64,000 nt of DNA from Macrobrachium rosenbergii (taxonomy: Eukaryota; Arthropoda; Malacostraca; Decapoda; Palaemonidae), in NCBI RefSeq assembly GCF_040412425.1, contig NC_089788.1, forward strand, positions 62,838,720-62,902,719. Reading direction: 5' to 3'. Each line of letters opens with the position of its first letter. Within the stretch, counting starts at the first letter, position 1. Below are positions 26,201 through 38,200 of this stretch, one piece after another. The notes under the pieces were generated by a model that saw only the letters and a list, made by a program, of their open reading frames with translations, made no database searches and was not told where the DNA came from. A program made the translations under genes and the position numbers.

Positions 26201-29200
26201 TCTGCTTTACTAGAGTCTCCAGCAAGGTAGTGACCTATATAGCTGGTGAGATCTAGATGATCTGTCCACGGGGGCGTGACCACAATGGGACTAGATCATA
26301 AGACCATACTGTGAGGGCAAAAGGAGCAACGACCAACCACCTGACCGAGCCTATCTAAGTAATAAAACTTAGTATAAGCTAAAGACTGGGACGTCCACCT
26401 CCGGTGGCTAACCCAACAACCATAAAAACACAAAATCAAGATTAAAAAATACTTCCTAACCTCGCATGCGGAAACGTATGGTCCTAGCGAGTAGCAGTTT
26501 TCGTATGTCGTCTTCACGTCCCGCAAGAAATGTGAAGCGAACACCGAATCGCTTCGCCAGAAGGTGGTACCCAGAAGATCGCTAAGGGACATGTTCTTCT
26601 GGAAAGCCACCGAGGTCGCGATAGCTCTCACTAAGTGAGCCTTGACTTTCAGGAGTCTCATGTCGCTGTCTTGGCAGGTAGAATGAGCCTCCCTGAACGT
26701 ACTTCTTAAAAAGAATGTCAGAGCATTCTTGGACATCGGAAAGTCCGGCCTTTGACAGAACACCACAAATTGTCCGACGGGCCTCGGCCTCCTTTCGTCC
26801 TATCTAAGAAGAAATTGAGAGCCCTGACAGGGCACAGGACTCTCTCTTATTCTTGCCCAAGAATTTCTGCTATATCCTTGAACCCAAAACTCTTGGGCCA
26901 AGGGGTAGAAGGGTTCTCGTTCTTGGCGAGAAACAGGGCTAAGGGAGCATAAGGCCTTATGCCCTCTAAAGTCTGTGTGCTTGTTGATGGCTTGAACTTC
27001 ACTAACTCTCTTCGTTGTCGCCAGAGCAGTTAGGAAAAAAGCCTTCTTTGTCACATTCCTGGGCGATGCCGAATGAAGAGGCTCGAATGTAACCGACTTC
27101 AAAAATTCTAGGACAATATCCAGGTTCTAGGAAGGCCTCCACGGATGAGGTACCTTAGAAGTCTCAAAAGGACCTCAAGAGATCGTGAAGATCCTTATTG
27201 TCGGTTAAGTCTAAAACTCTATGTCTGAAGCCTGCCGAGAGCACATTTCAACGTCCTCTAATTGTCGAGACTGCCAGTTTTTCCTTCTCCCCAAGATGAA
27301 GAAGGAAGTCTGCTATCTGCGGCACAGAGATCGAGGTTGAGGAAAATCCCCTTGCTTCTGCACCCTTTCCTGAAATTGGCCCACTAAGATTGGTACACCA
27401 AATTGGAGGAGGGTCTCCTGGCGCCAGCGATAGCCCTTGCCACTGCTCATGAAAAACCCTCGCTCTCGCCAATTTCGTGATAGTCTGAACGCAGTCAGAC
27501 TCAGAGCGGGGAGGTTTTGTGGTACCTTTCGAAGTGGGGCTGTCTGAGCAGATCGGTTCTAAGGGGAAGCGCTCTTGGGAAGTCCACCAGGAAGGTCATG
27601 ACCTCTGTGAACCACCCTGCCGCTGGCCAAAGGGGGCGATCAACATCATTGGCGTCCCTTCCGGCGCTGCGAACTTCCTGATGACCTCCCCAGAATCTTG
27701 AAGGGAGGAAAGGTGTAAAGATCCAATCCCTTCCAATCCCAGACGAGGGCATCTACCGCTACTGCTCCTGGATCTAGTACGGGAGAGCAGTATAGAGGAA
27801 GCCTCCTTGTCATGGATGTCGTGAAGAGATCCACCAAGGGACGTCCTCATAATCACCACAGCTCCTGACACACCTCCTCATGAAGGGTCCACTCGGTCGG
27901 CGGAAGATGACGTTGCCGACTGAGAAGGTCCTCGTGGACATACTCCACTCCTGCCATGAACCTCGTAAGGATCATGATACCCCGAGCATGCGCCCAAAGC
28001 AGGAAATCCTACGCCAGTACAAACAGGGACCGGGAGAGAGTTCCTCCCTGTTTCTTGAGGTATGCCAGGGCTGTGGTGTTGTCCTAGTTTACCTGTATCA
28101 CTCGGCCTGAAGCTTGGCTCTCGAAGAAAAAGCAGGGCCAGCAGAATCGCCCTAATCTCTTTGATATTGATGTGCCAGGACACCTGTTCCCCTCTCCAGG
28201 TGCCTGACACTTCCTTCCCCTAGTGTTGCTCCTCATCCCTCCCCCTGCACGCGTCCGGAAAACAACACTAGATCGGGGCTCTGAAGGTGTAGAAAACCTC
28301 TTCTGCCAACTTTGAGGGGACGAGCCACCACCTCAGGAGATCCTTGACTACGGGAGAGATCCTCAGGGACTCCTTTAGATCCTCCTAGTTTATCTAGTTT
28401 TCCGCCAGGAAAAACTGGAGGGGTCTGAGATGCAGTCTTCCCAGGGAAACCAACTTCTCCAGCGAGGAAATGGTCCCCAGCAAACTCAACCATTCCCTCA
28501 CCGGGCATGTTTCCTTCCCAGGTAGGATGGGACTTTTCCAAAGCATTGCTGCCGTTCCTGGGATGGAAAAGCTTGAAAAGCCACTGAATCCATCTGAATC
28601 CCCAGAACACTATGGACTGCGTCGGGATCAGATGGGACTTGTCTACGTTTACTAAAAGTCCTAGGGACTTCGTCAACTTCAATGTCGATTTCAGGTCCTC
28701 CAGACATTTTGACTGTGAAGAGGCTCGAAAGAGCCAATCGTTCAGGTAAAGCGAGATTCGTATGCCTGCTAAGTGAAGCCATCTCGCCACATTCTTCATG
28801 AAGATCGTGAAGATCATAGGGGCTGTGCTTATCCCGAAGCAAAGAGCTCTGAATTGGAACACTCGTCCGCGATACAAACCTCAGGAACTTCCTCGACTGG
28901 GGATGTATGGGGACGTGAAAGAAGGTGTCCCGAAGGTCCAGCGAGACAACCAATCTCCTGGTCTAAATGCTCCTAGAACAGACTAGGACGTCTCCATCGT
29001 GAACTTCCCCTTCGCCATGAAGCGGTTCAGTCCGCTGACATCTAGGACTGATCTCCATCCTTCCGACTGCTTCGGAACTAGGAACAGTCGGCAGAAGAAT
29101 CCTGGGAGTCCAGCTCCAGGACTAGCTCCACAGCTTTTTCTCGAGCATTTGCACTAATAACTCGAAAAGGGCTGTTGCTTCTCTTGATGGTAGAAGGGCG

Positions 29201-32200
29201 ACAAATCCCTGGGCAACGTGCACAGATGTGGCGTGTAGAGAAAGGGGATCTTGCATCCTCTCTCGATAATTAGGAGGGACCAGGAGTCCGCCCCTCTTGC
29301 TCTCCAGGCTCCACATAAACGAAAAAGCCTGGCTCCTACAGGCGTCTGGGGCGCTGCAGGTCACTTCTTGCCCCTAGGTTTAGGCGGGCTCCGCCTCTGG
29401 AAAGACCTCTTCCTCGGGAGAGGATCTATAGGAAGAAGCTCCTCTATGAAAGGGCTTCTGTTTCCTGGAGGTCTGACCCGACAGCGACGACAAAGGGACT
29501 GCCGGGCGTTTGACGAGTGGGCCAAGAGATCTTGAGTGGCCTTCTCCTTCAAGCTGGCGGCGAGATCCTCGATCAAAGACAGGGGGGAGAGATGGCTCGA
29601 CAACGGGGCGAACAGCAATTCTGCCCTCTGCGACGGAGAAACTGATTTAGTGTAAAGTTACAGTACAAGGCCCTCTTCTTCAAGAGGCCCGTACAAAAGA
29701 GGGAAGCCAGTTCCTCCGAGTCATCCCTGACGGCCTTGTCCAAGCAGATCAAGACGCTGGACAGCTCCCTCAGGCTGATAGAGAAGGAACGTCTAATCTT
29801 TAACGTCTATAGTCCCCAAACACCAGTCCAGGAAATAAAAGACTTCCATGGGACGAAAAAGTCCCTTCAAATGGAGATCCGTCTCTCCGACAAAGTCCAC
29901 GACACTTTGGTTGCAGATAGGAAGGACCCTCTGGGCGCGTCGACCAAGGTGCAGCGAAGACCCTGGGACGACGAAGGAACACTTGAGCCGACGTCCTCTC
30001 GGTCTAGTACCACAAACCTGCCTTGTCGCAAAGCTTGGACGGAGGCAGGGTAAAAGAAGTCTTGCCTTGGGTCTTTCTTTCCTCAATCCAGGTGTTAACC
30101 TTCTTGAAGGCCTTCTTCGTCGCCAGAGATGAAGTCATCTTAACAAACCCCGACGCTCTCATCGTCTTGGACGAAGTTAACTGCGAAGGAGGAGAGAGAG
30201 GAGCCGAGGGTTTGAACTTGTCACCAAACAAGTCCTTGAGAAGACCGGCTAACACCTGGTAGACCGTAGACGAGGAAGTAGGAGGCTGCTCAAGGTCTGC
30301 AGGCTCCGACTCACAAGAGACTTCTCTCTTCAATGGGAGAAACCAGAGAGTCTCCCAAGTCCTTGGGAGAACGAAGACCTTGCGGTGCAACACGCAGAAG
30401 GGAGCTTCGATTCCCCGCAGTCTTTGATTGCTCTGAAGCGTCACGTTGAACAACCAAAGAGGCGTCCTGATGAGCGTCCTGACGAGCGTCCAGCCGAGCG
30501 TTCTGCACGGCAGCAAGAGGAGCGTCCTGACGAGCAGCTACAGAAGCGTCCAGGATAGCTGCTTGCGGAGCGTCAGGCTGCAGCCGATCGCCACGATGGC
30601 GATCCAGCGAGTGGTCTTTGATTGCTCTGAAGAGTCACGACGAGCAACCAAAGAGACGTCCTGATGAGCGTCCTGTCCATCCATCCGAGTGTCGTGCGGC
30701 AGCGCAGAGGGCGTCCTGACGAGCAGCTACAGAAGCGTCCCAGGATAGCTGCTTGCGGAGCGTCACGCTGCAGCTGATGGAAAAGCGTCGAAACACTGAA
30801 AGAAGACGAAAATACGCCTTGAGAAAGAGGACGTGAAGCGTCCTCTTCTCTGAAGCTTCTCTAAAGCGGGCGAGAGTCCTTCCGAGAGTTCCACCCCTTG
30901 CACGGGGAGGACGCCTCGGAGGATGAGAAGCAAACCTTCAGGATACGTGCACGAGCACGATCCTTGGCAGCCTGAGAAACGTCAACAGATCCTGCCGAAG
31001 GACGCCAGATCGGTGGGAATCCCCGTAACCCTCTTGCGGCTTTCGACATGTCCATTCCCTGAGTCCTGGGAGTCTGACAGAGGTCCAGGCCTAGAAGCGT
31101 TATGGGGCTGATCTGAGAGGGCGAAAGCAGTCCTTCAGGATACGTGCACGCCGCGATCCTTGGCAGCCTGGGAAGCGTCAGGGTCCTGCCAAGGGACGCC
31201 AGATCGGTGGGGGTCCGCGTAACCCTCTTGAGGCTTTCGACTTGCCCACCCCAAAGTCCTGGGAGTCCGACAGAGGTCCAGGCCTAGAGGCATTATACGG
31301 CCGATCTGACGCCCCCTCCACTGCACTAGGGGATCACAACACTTACTGCACTTTAAAGAGAAATCACTTTCGATTCCAGAGCACGGATGGTGTTTATAAT
31401 TTGTAACGTTCAATTTTAGTATAAGTACTGCGAAGCAAGTACTTGACAAAAATAAATTAGGCGAAAAGTATCACCTTCCACTCCAAATTGTTGTCTTAAA
31501 TTTGGATCTAATTGCTTTCCCCCCGAGAAGCTCGGGTTTACATGAGAGGAATAAATATCCTTACTCTACTAGCACTCCTGGAGGAAGACCTCCAGATCCT
31601 ATCACGCTCCAGCTTGCGGATATAGGCAACAAACACCTTCCAGCTTGCATCTGGCAAGTCTCACACTCCTTGCAGCGATCATTTAATATTCACCTCATAC
31701 ATACAGTGTGAGGATTACACTCATTCGCACAACATACTCTGAAGCTAGCAGAACTAGATCCAGACATCATTCAAAGAGCAATCAAAATCAAATCCAAAAA
31801 ACATTCCACAAAAGCGTATGCCAGTTCACAATCCAATCACGATGCAGCCGTGATAAAAACCAAAAGTCAAATTGAATACTTAAGTGAAAAATAACAAGTT
31901 TACGAAATCCAAAGACGGAAGTACTGAAAACAGATGTTGACAGTACCGGCGACAGAGAAAATCTGAATAGAAAACGGGAATGGTTCCTGATACCCGCCTC
32001 CCAGCGGCGGGAATGGGTACTAACCACCTGGCCCCACTGCGTGTGCCGTGAGTTTTTTGAAATTCTGTCGGACTTCGGAGAATACAGCTATGTATATATC
32101 TGACAGGTAAGTCTCATGAACAAAATGACATTTTTATGATAAAATGAAGTTTCATAATACTTACCAAAACACTGTAAAAGCTTTAATCTCTTAAATTTCG

Positions 32201-35200
32201 ACACGTCCGAGATATATTTTTTCAAACTTTGTTTGGAACGCTGATATAATTGGTGGGAGACCCAACCCCCCCACCCGATGCCGGTGGGGGGAGTGGAAGG
32301 AGACTAGCCCAGTAAACAGCACAGTTTCAATCTCGGCATACATAATAAGTGATAGCCTGAGATAACGCCTCCCCCTGCGTGGAGGAGGAGGCCTTTAAGT
32401 TAGTGTTTTGGTAAGTATACCCCTGCGTGGAGGAGGAGGCCTTTAAGTTAGTGTTTTGGTAAGTATAATGAAACTTCATTTTATCATAAAAATGTCATTT
32501 TCATTATAATGCCTTACCAAAGCACTGTAAAAGCTGATTCCACATTTAAGGTGGAAAGGCAGGGGATGATGTATCAGTTATCGAAAGGATACACATCATA
32601 AAAAAGGGACAAACTCTAAACATGGGCATCATATGGATCCCTACCAATAAAAAGGCAGGTGTCTCCTTACCTGGTAGATGGGCTTTTGCAGGGAGGTACT
32701 GCTGCTGGTTGAAGCTCCACTACCTGCAGAGGTATTGGGCATAAGCACTGCTAGCTACTCTGCTCCATTGTTCCCCTAGTAGTCAGGGAAGTACACTGCT
32801 GACTAAGACAAGGGGTGACTTTCCATTGCTCTTGCCCTGAGCAATTGGAAAGTAACCAGACTGAAAACGGGCCTCACCGCCTAACCTAAAACTATTTAGC
32901 CTAAAAACAAAACATCCCCCTTCTCTATACCCTCTATAGCTGAAACTAGATTGGAGGGTACTCCAAGTGAAGTGAACACCCCCAGCTTCCCTTTAACTCA
33001 GCAACCATAAAATCACAAGGAGAAGGTAAGATAAAGAACATACCCCCCTAGTGTGTTCCCCCTAAAACCAAGCCAGCTACAGATACGGGACCTAACACAA
33101 ACAGGTCCTGGTACGCAACTTCGACCTCCCCAAGGTAGTGAGACGCAACACTGATTTCAATCTCCAGAAGGTGCTCTGTGTGATCTGCGAAAGTGACTTA
33201 TTATGACAGAAAGCCACTGAAGTTGCTATTGAACGCACTTCATGAATGTGAGACTTGACTAGGCGTGCATCCTCTTTATTGATGTGTCTGTGCGCCTCCA
33301 GAATGAGTTCCTTGACGAAGAAAGCAAGGGCATTTTTGGATAAAGGTCTGGTTGGGTCTTTCACTGAACACCAGAGGTTAGAGGAATCTCCTCTGTTGGC
33401 AGTTCTGGCTAAGTAATCCTTGATAGCTCTAACAGGGCACAAAAAAGCCTCTAATTCTTGAGGGCCAGCCACTTCGGAGAGGTTTGAACAGTAAAGGATT
33501 GAGGCCAAGGATTGGAAGGGGACTCATTCTTGGCCAAAAAATTCAAGGTGAAAGTACAAACAACATTACCTTGTGAAAAACCCACTTTCTTGTCAATGGC
33601 ATGTATATCACTAACTCTCTTTGCCATTGCTAAGGTAACCAGAAAAAGAACTTTCTTAGTGAGGTCTCTAAGAGAAAGTTCTTCAGGCAAGGGAAGGTTT
33701 TGGAGTCTTAGCTGTGTCTAAAGACTTGAGGAGATCTGACAAGTCTCGGTTATTCGACAGGTCTAACCCTCTATGGGAGAAGATGGAGGATAGCACGGCT
33801 CTGTAACCTTTGATGGTTGATGGCATCAACTTTCTTGAATCTCTTAAGTAAATGAAAAAATCGGCAAGTTGAGTTATAGACGTCAAAGAAGAGGAGATGC
33901 TATTTTTTCTACACCAATTCCTGAAGGCTGTCCACTTTGATTGGTATAACTTGCTAGAGGAGTCCCTTCTGCACCTCGCAATATCCTCTGCAGCCTTGCT
34001 TGAAAGACCTCTCACTCTGATGAGCTTCCTGACGGTCTGAAGCCTGTCAGAGCGAGAGTGGACAATCCCTGGTGGAACTTCATTAGGCGGGGTTGTCTGA
34101 GAAGAGACTTCCTTTGAGGTAGAAGCCTTGGGAAGTCTATCAGATCTAGCAGGTCCGGGAACCACTCCTTCCTTGGCCAGAACGGGGCAATAAGGATTAG
34201 TTCGACTTTGATGGAATTTCATTTTGTTTGTCACTTGCCTGATGAGCCCGAAAGGAGGAAAGGCATAAGCAAACAGGTTTGTCCAGTCTAGGAGCATGGC
34301 GTCCACCAAGTGAGTCAGAGGGTCTGGAATTGGCGAGCAGAACACTGGGAGACGATGGTTCTTGGAGGTAGTGAAGAGATCTATCATGGGAGTGCCCCAC
34401 AATTTCCACAGATCTAGGCACACTTGTGGGTGCAAGGTCCACTCTGTAGGAAGAATCTGGTTCCGACGGCTGAGTTGGTCCGCAAGAACGTTCAGTTTTC
34501 CTTGCACAAACCGAGGGAACAGAGCCACCCTGTTGCTGTCCGCCCACAGAAGAAGGTCCCTCGCAGTCTCGAACAGGGAGAAGGAATGGGTACCTCCCTG
34601 TTTCCAAATATAAGCTAGAGCCGTAGAGTTGTCAGCGTGAACAGCAACTGCTTGGCCTGAGACGTGGGCCGAAAAATCCTGGAGAGCGAGGTGAATGGCC
34701 AACGGTTCCTTGGTGTTGATGTGGAGCCTCTTCTGTTCGGTTGACCAAACCCCTGACATCTTGAAGTTGCCTAGATGTGCTCCCCAGCCAACATTGGATG
34801 CGTCTGAGAACATCTGCAGAGATGGTTGTCTTGGGAGGAGATCTAGACCCTCCGAAAGTCTTTCCGGCGACTTCCACCAAAGAAGATGTCTCTTGACATC
34901 GGGGGGAATGTTGAAGATCGTGGAGGCCAGTTGAGTTCTTCTGTCCCAAGAACTCTTCAGGAAAAACTGCAAGGGTCTCACATGTAGACGACCTAACTTG
35001 ATGAATTGCTCCACTGACGACAGTTCCCAGGAGAGCCATCCACTGACGGGAGGAGTGTCCAGGAGGAACTTCTCCACCGTAAGAAGGCAGGAGGAAACCC
35101 TTTTGGGGGACAGAAAAGCCCGAAAAGCTAGACTGTCCAGAGTCATCCCCAAATAAAGAATCCTCTGCGAAGGAATTACGCTTGACTTTTCCGTGTTTAC

Positions 35201-38200
35201 CAGAATCCCTATGGCTCGAGCTAACCTTAGGGTTCTGTGAAGGTCCTCCATGCAGTGGTCCCTTGCCAATGAACGGAGTAGCCAGTCGTCGAGGTACAAG
35301 GAGATCCAAACTCCCTCCAGGTGGAGCCAATGACCTATCGGGGCGAGAACCCTGGTGAATACCTGCGGGGCTGTCGATAGGCTGAAGCAGAGAGCCCGGA
35401 ACTGGAAAACTGGAAAACAGAAGATACCTCCTGAGTCTTGATGTACTGGAATGTGGAAGTAGGCATCTTCCATGTCAAGGGTCACCATCAATCCCCTCTG
35501 AGTTGGAGACTCAAGAACGGAGCGGTTCCTTTCCATGGAAAACTTGGTTTTCACTAAGGTTTTGAGGTCTGGCGATGACTTGGGGACTACAAACAGGCAT
35601 GTCTGGTAAGAGACTGTTTTCTTTAAGAGACTGGACTTCTGTCTTGGTCAAAAACTTGACTGAGCCTCGGAGTATGCTGTCAGGCCTGGGAGAAGTGGAG
35701 AGGAGGAGGTTGGGCAAACGGAAGACATAGCCAGGATGAATCACCCACTGATCTGCACCTGTCTCTCCATTTCCCCCAAAGAGACTCCATGGCTGGAGGA
35801 CAGGGTTCCTAGGCAGGACGACCTCTTTCACTTGTGACCTCTGGAGTTGGAGCTGGGAAATAACGGATGTCTGGTCCCGTCTTGTCAAAGGAGCGGGAGC
35901 AGGCCTGGGTTTGGCGGAACATCAGGATGTGCGACGTCGGCCTTCTTATCCATGGCTGAAAGGAAGAACTCATTCTGGGAAAAGGCCTTCCTTGTCAAAG
36001 GTGCGAACATCAATAAGAAAGATAAGAAAGAGCACCAAGTCTCCCTCTTCTTCAGAGTGGCCATGGCGAAGAGGGAGGAAAGTTCGCCTGCCGCATCATG
36101 GATAGCAATGTCGGTGCAGGTAAGGAATCCCGTGATTCTCTCCAAGACGTCTTCTGCAATATTAGCCCGCTCAACTTGTTTAAAAATAGCTCCCATTGAC
36201 CAATCGAGAAAACTGACAATCTCTAGGAGCTTGTAGAGGTTTTTGGAAAGGTGTTCTACATCCAGGGCAGAGAAGAAAGTCTTGGCAGCTTCAAAGGAAA
36301 TGCGTCTTGAAGGGTCCACAAGGGAGCCAAAGTCCCCTTGTGCTGAGATTGCAGAGCCTAGTGAAGGAGAAGTTCCTGTGCTGTAATAATTTTGTCTCCT
36401 TTTTGACAGCTTTGAAGGAGGGTACGCAAAAGAAGCTTTACCAGTGGATCTCTTAGCTTCCAACCAAGCCTCTACCTCCTTCAAAGCTTTCTTGGAGGCG
36501 GTGGAGAGTACCAACTTGGGAAGGGAAGTGTTAGAACACTGCTTTCCCAGTAGCAACGTGGAATTCGGGAAGAGGGCTGTCGGCTGAAAATGTTGAGGGC
36601 GACTGCAGCAGAAAGTTGAGCAGAGAAGCGTAATGAGAAGAAGGCACTGAGTCAATGGGACCTTCCACTTCACCAGAAAGAATCGGTTCCGTGCCAAGAT
36701 CGTCCAGGAGTTGAGGAAGAACAAGTTCTTGGTCCCCAGGAATACAAAGCACTTTGCGGACTACCTTTTCTAGCTTCTCTTCCAGCAGACTACATTCCTG
36801 GAAAGGTGAGGATGAAGCCAAAGGAGCAGACACTTCCTGTGCAGGAGGGGGAGGAGGAAGAGGCACGGGAACTTGAGGCAGATCCTTCTGGAGAGGGCTA
36901 GGCATCTTGAATGGCTTAGGTGACTTGGGAGGGAGCGTCTGAAATACATCTTTTTGATCAGAATCCCATGCTGAGTAACCAGGTGTAGGGCTAGCTGTCC
37001 TTTTCTTACAGAGTTTGGGGTCCCTAGGGCAGGAATTATCAGAAGATTCCCTCTTTAAGGGCCGAGAGGCATGATCCCACTTGCGATGACGAGGAGGGGG
37101 AGGATCTGAAGAGCTGGAAGATGAAGAGACTGAAGACGAACTGCTGCTACTCTCATCTGAAGAACTTACCCTTAGGGAGAGACGTTTCGAAGACGAACGT
37201 CTTGACGAAGATTCTGGGGACACGAACCTGTGACGTCGACGATGTCGAGAAGAGCGGCGAGTCGGTGGAGAAACACTACGCGAACTAGCGCGTCTACGAC
37301 TCTTCGAAGCTTTTTGACGCTTCGACGAGGAGTCAAGCTTACGGCTTTCGACATTAGGACTAAGGCTTTTCGGTGCCTTAGAGGACGAGCCTGCTCGTGG
37401 GCAAGAATTTCTGACCTTTTCGCCAGCGCCGGACTGTCTTCTAGCCTCAGAAGGCGAGCGGGACAGCTGCCTTTGCTCAAAAGAGTCAGAAAAACGAGCA
37501 GACTTGCCTGAAACACGATCACGAACACCACCACTGTTATCAGAAAAACGAGCAGACTTGCCTGAAACATGATCACGAACACCACCACTGTTATTAGAAA
37601 AACGAGCAGACTTGCCTGTCACATGATCACGAACACCACCACTGTTATCATCAGCACTGACGTCACCGTTAACACTAACGCCCGGGGTATGGCGCGAACG
37701 CACTAAACTTAAGACAGAATCCATGAAATCGTTTACTTGCGCTTCCATTTGAGTTCTGAAGAGATCAAATTCTGATTTATCAGTCTCGAGGCTGGGCTTG
37801 GCTTTAGGGAAAACATACTGGGAAGCTGATGAAGAAGAGGGGGCAGGAGGAGGAGGAAAGAGCAGCGGTAGAGGAGGAAGGAACAGCCGGTAAAGGGGAT
37901 GACGCTGATGCCACCCGCGAAAAAGTTACCCTAGCTTCCTTACGCTTAAAAGCCTTCCTATCCCTATCCTTAACCAGCTTTACCTGATGGGAATTGTACG
38001 TGTGCCAAAACTCCTGACCCCATTCAATACACTCACTGCATGTGTTCTCCTGGGAACACTCCTGACCCCTACATGCCGTACACAAGGAGTGACGGTCGAA
38101 CTTAAGTTTAACAAGTTTAGAAGAGCACAAATTCCCTGCGCAAACTCTAGATCCAGAGAGGCTGGAATCCGACATAGCTAACTATTTCACGGAGCTAGGT

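Larger units (their letters stand above)
29110..31450 (-). pseudogene. Element A gag-like region with tandem duplications
   Basis: This is the minus-strand region upstream of RT. Near 30050-30150 it reads [20 protein letters not shown] and [12 protein letters not shown], matching the C-terminal Gag block of elements B and C. Near 31330-31400 a Cys-rich stretch (CSKCCDPL) lies at the position of the Cys-rich Gag N-terminus of element B. Two in-element tandem duplications are present: about 194 bp at 30419-30790 and about 200 bp at 30930-31310. No single frame covers the region. Confidence 0.65.
25745..32126 (-). mobile_element. DIRS-like tyrosine-recombinase retrotransposon, element A (full length, decayed)
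   Basis: About 6.38 kb. It has inverted terminal repeats (25800-25935 against 31957-32095), an internal complementary region at 25973-26078, and, on the minus strand, gag-like, RT, RNase H and tyrosine recombinase segments in that order. DIRS elements replicate by reverse transcription and integrate with a tyrosine recombinase through a circular intermediate, leaving no long target duplication. All coding parts are frameshifted; the RT site reads YLND and the recombinase Tyr is Phe. It lies in Vha26 intron 2 in the same sense and abuts element B. Confidence 0.88.

Noticed and set aside
34197..35330. Long minus-strand frames of 136 and 232 codons overlapping element B pol
   Set aside because: They overlap the RT/RNase H frame in another frame and have no domain of their own, so they are shadows.
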